A stretch of DNA of 64,000 nucleotides from Neobacillus sp. SuZ13 (GTDB taxonomy: Bacteria > Bacillota > Bacilli > Bacillales > Cytobacillaceae), in the NCBI RefSeq assembly GCF_030123365.1, contig NZ_CP126107.1, positions 2,217,501 to 2,281,500 on the forward strand, written 5' to 3'. Made by a program: the position numbers and the translations under genes. The notes under the pieces are model-generated. The model had not been told where the DNA came from. It saw only the letters and a program-made list of their open reading frames with translations, and did not search any database. Position 1 is the stretch's first letter. Each line of letters begins with the position of its first letter. Shown piece after piece: positions 16,994 through 25,551 of the stretch.

Positions 16994-18124
16994 ATGTCAA
17001 ACGTAAAAAAGGTTCTAATTGTTGGAGGGGGGATTGGAGGGCTGGCAACAGCTATTGCTTTACAGAAAGCTGGAATTCAAACAGAAATTGTTGAAAAGCA
17101 AAAGGAATGGAATGTTTATGGGGTGGGCATCATTCTGCAGTCAAATGCACTTAGGGCCATTGATGCACTCGGGCTCATGGAAGAATTTTTAGCTGTTGGA
17201 ACGACTCATTCAGCCTTACATATTCGTGACTCACAAGGAAATATGATCTTTGATGCACCTATTCATCCTTCCGGTAAGTTCAACATGACGGGAGGAATAC
17301 CGCGAAGAGATCTTCACGATATATTGCTTCGGACCGCTTTAAACCATGGAACTAACATTCGAATGGGCACGACTGTAGAAGTAATTGAAAGTGCAGCTAA
17401 TTTTGTCTATACGACATTTACTGATGGTACCTCTGGGACCTATGATCTTGTAATTGGAGCCGATGGAGTCAGATCGAAAGTTCGAAACATGGTGTTTGGT
17501 GAAATTGAACCGAACTTTGTGGGCCAAGCCGTTTGGCGCTACACGCTAGAGCGTCCTAAGGATATCGAGAACATTACGATGTATTATGGGCAGAAAGCAA
17601 AGGCCGGAATCGTTCCGATGACAAAGGATAGCGCTTATGTCTTTATTGTTACGGCAGAACCCGGAAATCCATGGAAACCAGAGGACCAACTGCATGTGCT
17701 AATGCGTGAGGCCTTTAATGAATTTGGAGGTTTAATTGCTGAATTAAGTGAGCAAATTTCCAATCCAAAAGAAGTCGTGTATCGGCCGCTCGAGACCCTA
17801 ATTGTTGAGAAACCTTGGTATCGGGATCGGGTGATTTTGATAGGTGACTCTGCTCATGCAACGGTTCCTCATTTAGCACAAGGAGCGGCGATTGCCATTG
17901 AAGATGCCCTTGTTTTAGCGGAATTGCTTCAAACAGACGCACCTTTACCAGACATATTAAATCAATTCATGGAAAGACGTTTTGAGCGCTGTAAATTTAT
18001 TGTTGAAAATTCAAACAAACTGGTTAACTGGGAACTTCTTCAGTTAGAAGGAAGGCTGCCTAGAGAGAATAACCCGAACGCAATTGTCGCACAAAGCCTC
18101 ATGAAAATGACAGAGGCCATTTAA
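16994..18124 (+). CDS. FAD-dependent aromatic hydroxylase (group A flavoprotein monooxygenase)
   Basis: A 376-residue enzyme with the three hallmarks of para-hydroxybenzoate-hydroxylase-type monooxygenases: dinucleotide motif LIVGGGIGGLATAIAL at the N-terminus, the DG motif GADGVRSKVR near residue 155, and the GD motif VILIGDSAHATVPHLAQGA near residue 280. It uses NAD(P)H and O2 to hydroxylate an activated aromatic ring, probably to give the diol for the ring-cleavage enzyme two genes downstream. Strong site AAAAGGAGGGG before ATG. It is the first gene after the sigma-54 promoter. The precise substrate (salicylate-, hydroxybenzoate- or hydroxypyridine-like) is not readable. Confidence 0.9.
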   Translation: MSNVKKVLIVGGGIGGLATAIALQKAGIQTEIVEKQKEWNVYGVGIILQSNALRAIDALGLMEEFLAVGTTHSALHIRDSQGNMIFDAPIHPSGKFNMTGGIPRRDLHDILLRTALNHGTNIRMGTTVEVIESAANFVYTTFTDGTSGTYDLVIGADGVRSKVRNMVFGEIEPNFVGQAVWRYTLERPKDIENITMYYGQKAKAGIVPMTKDSAYVFIVTAEPGNPWKPEDQLHVLMREAFNEFGGLIAELSEQISNPKEVVYRPLETLIVEKPWYRDRVILIGDSAHATVPHLAQGAAIAIEDALVLAELLQTDAPLPDILNQFMERRFERCKFIVENSNKLVNWELLQLEGRLPRENNPNAIVAQSLMKMTEAI

Positions 18125-18172
18125 TAGACCGTCCTAGAGTCAAAAAATAATATACGTATGGAGTGTAGTAAA

Positions 18173-19279
18173 ATGTGGCATTATTTTCCTGAACATTATA
18201 TGTGGTCCTACCAAATTGTTAGGATGTTTAGCCAAGCCCACTTTGGCGGTGGTGAAGTAAATGAAATCCTGGAAGCAGCAGGCAACATTACCCTGGGTGA
18301 TACGGATAGCTTTCACAACGCATGGATGGGAATGGGTAACCGCTCACTAGCTGTTGCCAATGAAGCCCTCGACAAAGAACAGATTGAAACGGCTAGAGCA
18401 GCCTATTTACGGGCTTCTAATTATATTCGGACGGCAGAATTTTTCCTTCAGCCAGACGATCCTAGAAAAATACCAACCTATTTAAAAGGGGTTGAATCCT
18501 TTCGAAAAGGAGCGGAGATGCTGGATAACCCGCCAAGGGCAGTTGAAATTCCTTATGAAAACTCGTTCCTGCCAGGATACTTTTTCGAAGTCCCGGGCAA
18601 AAAAGACAGCCCATTAGTGGTTATGTTTGGCGGGCTTGATTCCACAGCTGAGGAACTTTATTTTGGTCCTGCCCAGTTATTAAAGGAACGGGGAATTGCC
18701 CTTCTAGCTGTAGATGGTCCCGGACAGGGCGGTGCATTAAGGTTAAATCATATTCCTTCCCGATACGATTACAATGTGGCGGGGACTGCTGCCTATGACT
18801 GGGCCATTCAAAACCTTGATGTCGATGCTAATCGTGTGGGAATAATGGCCGTATCCATGGGCGGTTATATGGCAGCAAGGTCTGCAGCCTTTGAACCTCG
18901 CTTTAAGGCATGCGCCATTTGGGGGGCAGTTTATGATTATCAATCAGTTTGGTCTAAGCGTCCAGATAATCATCCTTTGGCAAAAATTCTTCAGCATGTT
19001 GTAGGCGCGGAAACCATGACTGAGGCACGTCAAAAGCTAGACCTATTTAATCTTAAAGGGGTGGCTGAAAAAATCATCATGCCAACCTACATTATTCATG
19101 GTGAGGATGATCGTCAGGTCTCCGTAGAGAACGCCTACAATCTATATAATCATTTAACTTGTCCAAGATGGTTGAAAATTGTTCCAAAAAGCAGTCCGGG
19201 TTCCGCTCATTGCCAGGTGGATAACGTAACCGAAACTTACGAAATGTACGATTGGCTCAAGCTTCAGTTGAACGCATAA
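18173..19279 (+). CDS. Alpha/beta hydrolase with helical N-terminal domain (FrsA/DHPON hydrolase-like)
   Basis: A 368-residue enzyme. The first ~140 residues are helical, as in FrsA-like esterases and 2,6-dihydroxypseudooxynicotine hydrolase; the rest is an alpha/beta-hydrolase core. Catalytic candidates: Ser in GIMAVSMGGYM, Asp in IHGEDDRQVS, His near the end in GSAHCQVDN. Members of this family include C-C bond hydrolases, so it may cleave a side chain or a ring-fission product. ATG 18173 is chosen because GGAGTG precedes it; ATG 18158 is upstream of that site. It lies between the hydroxylase and the dioxygenase in one operon. Confidence 0.85.
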   Translation: MWHYFPEHYMWSYQIVRMFSQAHFGGGEVNEILEAAGNITLGDTDSFHNAWMGMGNRSLAVANEALDKEQIETARAAYLRASNYIRTAEFFLQPDDPRKIPTYLKGVESFRKGAEMLDNPPRAVEIPYENSFLPGYFFEVPGKKDSPLVVMFGGLDSTAEELYFGPAQLLKERGIALLAVDGPGQGGALRLNHIPSRYDYNVAGTAAYDWAIQNLDVDANRVGIMAVSMGGYMAARSAAFEPRFKACAIWGAVYDYQSVWSKRPDNHPLAKILQHVVGAETMTEARQKLDLFNLKGVAEKIIMPTYIIHGEDDRQVSVENAYNLYNHLTCPRWLKIVPKSSPGSAHCQVDNVTETYEMYDWLKLQLNA

Positions 19280-19312
19280 TATCATATTTTTCATTATTAG
19301 GAGGAAGAAATC

Positions 19313-20257
19313 ATGCCAAAAAGAAATCACTTTATTTCTCAATTAGCCCACGTCGAACTTTTAAGTCCAAAACCAGAAGAGTCTGTGAAATTTTTCAAAG
19401 ATATATTGGGAATGGAGGAATCTGGAAGGATCGGTCAATCGGTTTACATGCGTGCATGGGGCGAGTTTTTTCACCATAGTTTAAAGATCACAGAGGCTAA
19501 ATCAAATGGGGTCGGACATATTAGCTGGAGAGCGGAAAGTGATGAAGATTTGCTTGATGCTGTTCAATATATTGAGAACATGGGCTGCGGAAAAGGATGG
19601 ATTGAAGGGGACCTAGGACATGGTAAGGCCTATCAATATTACTCGCCCGATGGTCATTTAGAAGAAATTTTTTGGGATGTGGAGCTTGCCGAGATACCTG
19701 CTCATTTGAAAAGTAAATGGAGATCCCGTCCACAAAAAAATCCAAGCCGGGGTGCCTCTGTAAGACGCTTAGACCATGTAACTCTATGGACCAGTGATGT
19801 AACCCGTCATACAAACTTCTATAAAGAGTTAGGATTTAAGCATAATGAAGGAATTGTCATTCCAAATGGTACAGAGGTTGGATCCTTACTAGCCGTGTCA
19901 AGCTTATCACATGAAATTGCCTTATTTGCTGATTTTAAGAAGGAGCATGGACAGCTGAATCATTTATGTTTTGCGGTCGAAAATCGAGATCAAGTGCTAG
20001 AGACCGCTGATTATGTGGTTGATAACGGCTATAGGCTGGAAATGAAGCCATTTAAGCATGCTGTGGGTGAGGCGTTTACTACGTATGCGATTGAACCAGG
20101 CGGTAATCGGATTGAAATATATGGCGGATCTCCATTATACTTTGCCCCGGATTACGGTCCTAAGATTTGGAAGGTTGAGGAAAATCCGAACGATGCCTGG
20201 GATGAAGTAAATATTTTTGAATCAGCACAGTTTGATAGTATTAAAGAAAAAGCTTAG
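19313..20257 (+). CDS. Extradiol ring-cleavage dioxygenase (type I, VOC superfamily)
   Basis: A 314-residue, two-domain vicinal-oxygen-chelate protein. The C-terminal domain keeps the full iron-binding facial triad: His in RRLDHVTLW, His in GQLNHLCFAV and Glu in NRIEIYGG; the catalytic base region (KHAVGEAFTTYA) is also present. It therefore should be an active catechol 2,3-dioxygenase-type enzyme opening a diol ring next to the two hydroxyls. The site GGAGGAAGAA precedes ATG 19313. It is flanked by the hydrolase and a fumarylacetoacetate-hydrolase-fold enzyme, the usual neighbours in meta-cleavage pathways. Confidence 0.9.
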   Translation: MPKRNHFISQLAHVELLSPKPEESVKFFKDILGMEESGRIGQSVYMRAWGEFFHHSLKITEAKSNGVGHISWRAESDEDLLDAVQYIENMGCGKGWIEGDLGHGKAYQYYSPDGHLEEIFWDVELAEIPAHLKSKWRSRPQKNPSRGASVRRLDHVTLWTSDVTRHTNFYKELGFKHNEGIVIPNGTEVGSLLAVSSLSHEIALFADFKKEHGQLNHLCFAVENRDQVLETADYVVDNGYRLEMKPFKHAVGEAFTTYAIEPGGNRIEIYGGSPLYFAPDYGPKIWKVEENPNDAWDEVNIFESAQFDSIKEKA

Positions 20258-20275
20258 AAGTAGTGCAAAAGTGAT

Positions 20276-20301
20276 AAAGGACGTCTTGATAGATGTCCTT
20301 T
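20276..20301 (+). terminator. Intercistronic hairpin, weak terminator or processing site
   Basis: AAAGGACGTC and GATGTCCTTT form a stem with one G-T pair around a short loop, followed by GTTAATTT. It sits between two genes of the same operon, so it probably attenuates or stabilises mRNA rather than ending the operon. Confidence 0.5.
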
Positions 20302-20332
20302 GTTAATTTAAGAGAATTGGGGAGCTCTGACA

Positions 20333-21238
20333 ATGAAATTTATTACTTTTCGAAATCCTAACGGTGAACAATGCGGAGGATGGCTAAGCGGTGATGGAGT
20401 AGTGGATATGCAGCTTGCCGGTCAAGGGAAATTACCGTTCAGCATTCGTGAATTGTTGGTTAAACATGAAACTTATATGCCTTTGATTCATTCAATAGAA
20501 AAAGATGCCCAGCCGAATTATTCAATCAAAGAAATAGAACTAATGGCTCCACTGCCAAACCCATGTACATTTCGGGATTTTGTAGCGTTTGAAACACATG
20601 TAAAAAACGCATCCGCAACACATGATAGCACTGTGGCACCTGAATGGTATGAAGTACCGATTTTTTATTTCTCAAATCCAAATGCCATGAGGGGACCTGG
20701 TGAAGAGGTAGCACGCCCTAAAAAGTGTGTAAAGTTGGATTATGAATTAGAAATGGCTTGTATCATTGGAAAAGAAGGGAAAAACATTCAAGCCCGTGAA
20801 GCAGAAGAGTATATTTTCGGTTATACCATTTTGAATGATTGGTCCGCCCGTGATCTGCAGGCTCAGGAATTGAAGGTTTTACTTGGCCCAGCAAAGGGAA
20901 AAGACTTTGCTACATCAATAGGACCGTGGATTGTAACAAAGGATGAATTGCTCCCATACAAAATCGATGACCGCTTCGATTTGGAGATGACGGCCAAAGT
21001 GAATGGAGAAGTATGGTCCCATGGGAATTTTAAAGATATTTACTATTCATTCGGACAAATGATCGAGCGAGCGTCAGAGGATGTTACCTTGTATCCTGGT
21101 GACATTATCGGATCTGGAACTGTCGGGTTTGGTTGTATTTTAGAATTGGGAACAGAAGAATACCGCTGGCTGGAGCAGGGGGATGAAATAGAATTGGAGA
21201 TTACGGGATTGGGAGTTTTAAAAAGCAGGATTGTTTAG
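20333..21238 (+). CDS. Fumarylacetoacetate hydrolase family protein
   Basis: A 301-residue FAH-fold enzyme. The metal-binding acids appear in DYELEMACIIG (two Glu) and in NDWSARDLQ (Asp), and the fold core GPWIVTKDELLPY and GDIIGSGTVGFGC is intact. In meta-cleavage pathways this family supplies hydratases, isomerases or decarboxylases acting on the opened dienoate, or hydrolases on acylpyruvates. The first ~60 residues are a small N-terminal extension seen in the 300-residue subgroup. It follows the dioxygenase and precedes the SDR remnant by 12 bases. Exact reaction unknown. Confidence 0.88.
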   Translation: MKFITFRNPNGEQCGGWLSGDGVVDMQLAGQGKLPFSIRELLVKHETYMPLIHSIEKDAQPNYSIKEIELMAPLPNPCTFRDFVAFETHVKNASATHDSTVAPEWYEVPIFYFSNPNAMRGPGEEVARPKKCVKLDYELEMACIIGKEGKNIQAREAEEYIFGYTILNDWSARDLQAQELKVLLGPAKGKDFATSIGPWIVTKDELLPYKIDDRFDLEMTAKVNGEVWSHGNFKDIYYSFGQMIERASEDVTLYPGDIIGSGTVGFGCILELGTEEYRWLEQGDEIELEITGLGVLKSRIV

Positions 21239-21250
21239 GGGGAGGACCCA

Positions 21251-21951
21251 ATGTCGACGAGATTTGCGGGGAAGGTATGTTTAGTTAGTGGTGCAGGTTC
21301 GGGAATCGGGCAGGAAACAGCCAATTCTTTTGCAAGGGAAGGAGCAATGGTCATCGTGGCTGACATCGATGAAGCGGGGGGAATGCAGACGGTAGCTTCT
21401 ATTAAAGCTGAAGGCGGGCAAGCGATCTATTGTAAAACTGATATCTCAAAAGCGGCTGATAGTGAAGCAATGGTTCAAGCCGCTGTGGAGCATTTCGGCG
21501 GGCTGGATCATGCTGTAAATTGCGCGGCGATAACGGGAGGAGTTAGTGGGTAAAAGCCCAATTAAATCAAATGCTGAAACAAGGGGGAGGAACCATCGTC
21601 AATGTTGCCTCAGCTGCCGGCCTTAAAGGACATCCCAATAATGTTCCATATTCAGCCACTAAGCACGGTGTCGTTGGGCTAACGAAAACCGCCGCCATAG
21701 AATACGCAACGAAAAATATTCGCATCAATGTGGTATGCCCTACTGCGATTGATACACCTATGATCATGGATGGCCGTTTAAATTTAAGAAATAACCAGGA
21801 ATTGAGAGATAAATTTACAAGTGAGCAGGCGATGATGAGGATGGGGCAGCCAAGAGAGGTAGCAGATGTTATTTTGTGGCTTAGTTCAGATCAATCCTCA
21901 TTCATAACTGGGCATGCTATGCCCGTCGATGGCGGGGCATTTGCAAAATAA
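21251..21951 (+). pseudogene. Short-chain dehydrogenase/reductase, broken by internal deletion and frameshift
   Basis: The N-terminal 100 codons (21251-21553) carry the NAD-binding motif VSGAGSGIGQE and continue to DHAVNCAAITGG, then stop at TAA. The C-terminal part resumes in another frame from about 21547 (VKAQLNQMLKQGGGTIVNVAS) with the catalytic YSATKHG and the usual end GHAMPVDGGAFAK. The stretch that should hold the EEWD..NLKGVW segment, about 30-35 codons, is missing. A deletion that shifted the frame explains this. Both flanks are well preserved, so the loss is recent. No single protein can be made. Confidence 0.88.
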
Positions 21952-21985
21952 TTGAAAATCAATAGATAAATACGGAGGCTACAGT

Positions 21986-22741
21986 ATGTCTAAAATAATA
22001 GATTTAAGTGTGTCACTCGAAAAAGAGTTAAAAGATCCACTTCCATTTTCAATCCGCTATGAAACGCATGAAGAAGGTGCCGAATTTGGCGCGAAGCTGG
22101 TTGGTGTAACACCAGATGATTTCCCAGAAAGAAAGGGACTTGCCGGTGAGTTTCTTACCTTGACAAGTCATGCCGGCACCCATGTCGATGCACCATGGCA
22201 TTACTGGCCTACATCAGAAGGAAAACGGTCAAGGACAATTGATGAAATGCCGCTGGAATGGTTTTTTAACGATGGGATTGTCCTAGACTTTACGGATAAG
22301 CCAGCGGGTTATGCACTCACTATTTCAGATCTGCAGGAAAAATTGCAAAATATAGAGTACCAGCTAAAGCCTTTTGATATCGTGATGATTCGCTCTGATG
22401 CGGATAAAAAAAGATATGAGCCCAACTATAGTGAGATACATGTTGGTGTTTCAGCCGAAGCCACCCTTTGGTTGATTGAACAAGGCATAAAAGTGATGGG
22501 GACAGACGGATGGGGCTGGGATACTCCACTTGCTATTCAAGCTGCAGATTATAAAGAAAATCCTCGTCCTGGCGTGCTTTGGGCCGCCCATTTTGCCGGT
22601 AAAGAAAAAGAATATTGTCAAATAGAAAAACTAGCAAACTTGGATCAATTACCCCCATTTGGTTTTAAGGTATCGGTATTCCCTGTCAAAATTAAAGGTG
22701 GAAGCGGCGGCTGGACCCGGGCAGTAGCAATTATCGATTAA
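21986..22741 (+). CDS. Cyclase family protein (kynurenine formamidase-like metal hydrolase)
   Basis: A 251-residue protein of the KynB/cyclase fold. The metal site signature H-x-G-T-H-x-D-x-P-x-H is present as SHAGTHVDAPWH near residues 63-74. Members hydrolyse cyclic amides, lactones or formamides, including isatin and N-formylkynurenine. Site GGAGGC precedes the ATG by 9 bases. It lies in the ring-cleavage operon after the SDR remnant and probably hydrolyses a pathway intermediate. The second half contains GTDGWGWDTP, common in this family. Substrate not assignable. Confidence 0.88.
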   Translation: MSKIIDLSVSLEKELKDPLPFSIRYETHEEGAEFGAKLVGVTPDDFPERKGLAGEFLTLTSHAGTHVDAPWHYWPTSEGKRSRTIDEMPLEWFFNDGIVLDFTDKPAGYALTISDLQEKLQNIEYQLKPFDIVMIRSDADKKRYEPNYSEIHVGVSAEATLWLIEQGIKVMGTDGWGWDTPLAIQAADYKENPRPGVLWAAHFAGKEKEYCQIEKLANLDQLPPFGFKVSVFPVKIKGGSGGWTRAVAIID

Positions 22742-22872
22742 AACTACTAATTATTGCTATGGGAATTTACAGAGTTAGCTGTTGGAATCTCCAAATATGT
22801 ACAAAATTCATATTACTGTAAACAATATTTTATATGTCTCTAACAATTTAAACTGCCCTATACTATTAATCG

Positions 22873-22886
22873 GTAAAGCGCTTACA
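22873..22886 (+). promoter_or_regulatory. Cre-like site before the broken MFS gene
   Basis: GTAAAGCGCTTACA resembles the palindromic cre form TGTAAGCGCTTACA with two mismatches in the left end. The 190-base gap after the cyclase gene otherwise shows no strong promoter. Confidence 0.5.
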
Positions 22887-22925
22887 TTTGATAAAAAGTA
22901 GGTTTCATGTTGATAGGATCAATAA

Positions 22926-23739
22926 AGAGGGGCCATTGCACTTGTATTAGTAGTGGCGATTGCGGCAGCATCGAATTGGCGTTATTCATTTTTTGCCCTA
23001 GCCATACCGGGGATCATTTTAGGAGTGGTTTTAATATTTTATATGAAAGAGCCTAATTTTAATGTCGGCGGCAACACCACCTAAGGACATTAAAATAAAA
23101 CCAACATTTCAGGAATACAAAAGTGTATTTAAAACCCGTAATGTTTGGGTAGGTATGCAGATGGCTATTTTTTACATGATGTACCTATTGGTATTTACAG
23201 CCTTTATGCCGCTGTTTTTATCTGGAGTATCGAATTATAGCGATGCTCAATACGGGGCCATTTTAGGAATCCTGGGGATTGGAATGTTCTTTTGGCAATT
23301 CCTTCTACCATTTTTATCAGAAAAACTAGGTAGAAAGGCCATCATAGTTCCCGAGACATTTATAGCCATTCTACTCCCGCTAGCGGTTGCGGGATTCCAT
23401 ACGAACTTTGCCCTGCTCGCCATTTCGATCTTTATCCTTAGCCTAGGGTTTGGCGCACAGCCGCTCTATCTCGCTATTATCCCGTCAGAATCAGTTAGCA
23501 GGTTGTTTGCCGCAACGGCAATAGCGGCTGTTGTACTGACCGGAGAAATCATTGGGGGAACAGCAGGACCTGTTATTGCGGGAATCCTGGCTGATAAGTT
23601 TACGCTATATTCACCGTTATGGCTTGCCAGCGGGACAGCTGTTGTTTTCTTCTTGTTGTCGTTCATGCTCAAAGAAACGGCACCGGTAAAAGTGTCGCGT
23701 GGTATTTCAGAAGATTCTGGAATTACAACATCTGTATAA
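22926..23739 (+). pseudogene. MFS transporter, 5'-truncated and frameshifted
   Basis: A recognisable carrier begins abruptly at 22926 in mid-protein (AIALVLVVAIAAASNWRYSF, then IPGIILGVVLIFYMKEPNF), corresponding to about helices 4-6 of an MFS protein, with a stop codon just upstream. At about 23062 the frame shifts by one base (NFNVGGN... versus MSAATPPKD...), and the remaining six helices continue to 23739. Roughly the first 150 residues are absent. The ATG at 23062 could start a half-protein, but no ribosome site is seen. This carrier probably once served the ring-cleavage pathway. Confidence 0.85.
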
Positions 23740-23767
23740 AGTTCACATATAGGACTATCAATATTTG

Positions 23768-23801
23768 TAGAGTGAGTTTTTATAAAACTTACTCTATTTT
23801 T
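23768..23801 (+). terminator. Terminator after the MFS remnant
   Basis: TAGAGTGAGTTTT and AAAACTTACTCTA form a 13-base stem with one mismatch around a 3-base loop, followed by TTTTTATT. Confidence 0.75.
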
Positions 23802-23863
23802 ATTGATATGCAAGAAAACTATTGTAAAATTAAGAAAAGTGAAATTTACTTGGAGGAATTCAA

Positions 23864-25126
23864 TTGACTAACATGAAATCAGCTATAATTGTTGGTGGCG
23901 GAATTGGCGGGCTTGTGACTGCCCTGAAACTTCACCGCGTTGGTGTGTCAGTGCGCGTGTTTGAAAGTGTTGAAACTATTAGACCACTTGGTGTTGGGAT
24001 TAATCTGTTGCCCCATGCTGTTAGAGTTCTCACAGAATTAGGATTAGCAAATGAACTCGAACAAACGGGATTGCCTACCGCAGAACTAATTTATGTAAAT
24101 AAATTTGGCAAAAAAATATGGCAGGAGCCAAGAGGAATGAACGCAGGATACCGCTGGCCACAGTACTCTATCCATCGCGGACGCTTACAAATGCTTCTCT
24201 TAAAGGCTGTAAAAGAACAATTGGGAGAAAACGCAGTGTTAACTGGTCATCATTTGATTTCTTTTCAAACGTTAGGCAACAAAGTCGAGGCGCAGTTTGA
24301 AAATCGCAAAACTGGAGAGCATTTGGGCTCTTACACTGCAGATGTGTTAATTGCGGCAGACGGAATACATTCTGCAGTTCGAAAATTCTATTATCCAAAT
24401 GAAGGGCTCCCTAAATTCAGCGGGCGGATTTTATGGCGTGGCCTAACTGAATCCTCTTCATTCTTAACAGGGAGATCTATGATTATGGCTGGATATCAGG
24501 ATCAAAAGTTTGTTGCCTATCCAGTTTGCCCTGAAACTGCCGCAAATGGAAGATCCCTTGTAAATTGGATTGCTGAGTTAACTGTAAGTGATGAAATGCC
24601 GTCACGTGCAGATTGGAACCGTAGAATCGACAAGAATAAATTTGCACCTGCCTTTAAATCGTGGGATTTTGATTGGCTTGATATTCCGAAGTTAATTGAG
24701 GAAACAGACGATGTTTTTGAATTTCCAATGGTCGATCGCGATCCGCTTCCGCAATGGACCTTTGGCCGGATAACATTACTTGGAGATGCAGCACATCCAA
24801 TGTATCCGATTGGTTCAAATGGTGCTTCTCAAGCAATTCTTGATGCAGATGCTTTAGGAAAAGCAATTGTTGAACAGCCTACTCTTGAACAGGCTTTAAA
24901 GGTATATGAAGCTGAAAGATTAGAGGCAACAGCTAGCATCGTGTTGGCTAATCGAAAAAATGGTCCTGAGGTCGTTATGCAAATCGTGGAAGACCGTGCA
25001 CCTAACGGCTTTGAAAATTTAGAAGAAGTAATCTCCCAAAGAGAATTAGAAATAATTTCCAAAAAGTATAAACAAATCGCTGGATTCGATCGTGAAAAAT
25101 TGAACCAATTAAAAGAGGTCCAATAA
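23864..25126 (+). CDS. Flavin-dependent monooxygenase, PhzS-like
   Basis: A 420-residue FAD monooxygenase. It has the dinucleotide motif IIVGGGIGGLVTALKL, the DG motif IAADGIHSAVRKF, and the GD motif ITLLGDAAHPMYPIGSNGAS. This last sequence with SNGASQAI is characteristic of the group that contains the phenazine hydroxylase PhzS and related bacterial oxidoreductases, distinct from the first monooxygenase in the cluster. Start is TTG 23864, 8 bases after GGAGG; an in-frame ATG at 23873 is less well spaced. Its stop TAA shares a base with the next start. It likely hydroxylates a ring or performs oxidative decarboxylation early in the pathway. Confidence 0.88.
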   Translation: MTNMKSAIIVGGGIGGLVTALKLHRVGVSVRVFESVETIRPLGVGINLLPHAVRVLTELGLANELEQTGLPTAELIYVNKFGKKIWQEPRGMNAGYRWPQYSIHRGRLQMLLLKAVKEQLGENAVLTGHHLISFQTLGNKVEAQFENRKTGEHLGSYTADVLIAADGIHSAVRKFYYPNEGLPKFSGRILWRGLTESSSFLTGRSMIMAGYQDQKFVAYPVCPETAANGRSLVNWIAELTVSDEMPSRADWNRRIDKNKFAPAFKSWDFDWLDIPKLIEETDDVFEFPMVDRDPLPQWTFGRITLLGDAAHPMYPIGSNGASQAILDADALGKAIVEQPTLEQALKVYEAERLEATASIVLANRKNGPEVVMQIVEDRAPNGFENLEEVISQRELEIISKKYKQIAGFDREKLNQLKEVQ

Positions 25127-25422
25127 TGGTAGAACATATAGTCTTAATAAAACTATTACCAAAAGCAACAGAGGAACAAAAAGAGGAATTGATACACCGG
25201 ACCTTACAGTTAAAAGACATGATACCCGGGATATTGGACATCCAGCAAGGCGTTAATTTTTCAGATAGAAACAAAGGATACGAAATAGGATTAACAGTTC
25301 GATTCAAGGACAGAACTTCACTAGAAAACTATGGCCCTCATCCTGCCCATCAAGAGATATTTACCTTTTTAAAGGAGATAGGATTGGACGACGTAATCAT
25401 AGTTGATTTTGATGTGAAATAA
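25126..25422 (+). CDS. Dabb (dimeric alpha/beta barrel) domain protein
   Basis: A 98-residue protein of the stress-responsive A/B-barrel family, starting VEHIVLIKLLPKATEEQ and ending with the HPAHQEIFTFL motif and DDVIIVDFDV strand. Such proteins form dimers; some are enzymes (for example olivetolic acid cyclase), others accessory monooxygenases or binding proteins. It is translationally coupled to the PhzS-like gene through TAATG, so it is probably a partner that handles the oxidised product. Function is inferred only from the coupling. Confidence 0.82.
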   Translation: MVEHIVLIKLLPKATEEQKEELIHRTLQLKDMIPGILDIQQGVNFSDRNKGYEIGLTVRFKDRTSLENYGPHPAHQEIFTFLKEIGLDDVIIVDFDVK

Positions 25423-25490
25423 TTAATTTATATCGATTAGCGTTTAAAATTAAAGAAATTGAAATTACTGAAGAAGGATAGTTTTAGAAC

Positions 25491-25522
25491 AAAAGGGAAC
25501 GGTTATTACTCGTTCCCTTTTG
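25491..25522. terminator. Bidirectional terminator between convergent genes
   Basis: AAAAGGGAACG and CGTTCCCTTTT form an 11-bp perfect stem around an 8-base loop, with T-runs on both strands. It separates the catabolic cluster from the convergent efflux gene. Confidence 0.88.
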
Positions 25523-25551
25523 CCATCATATTAGATTTACTAAAACTCTAT

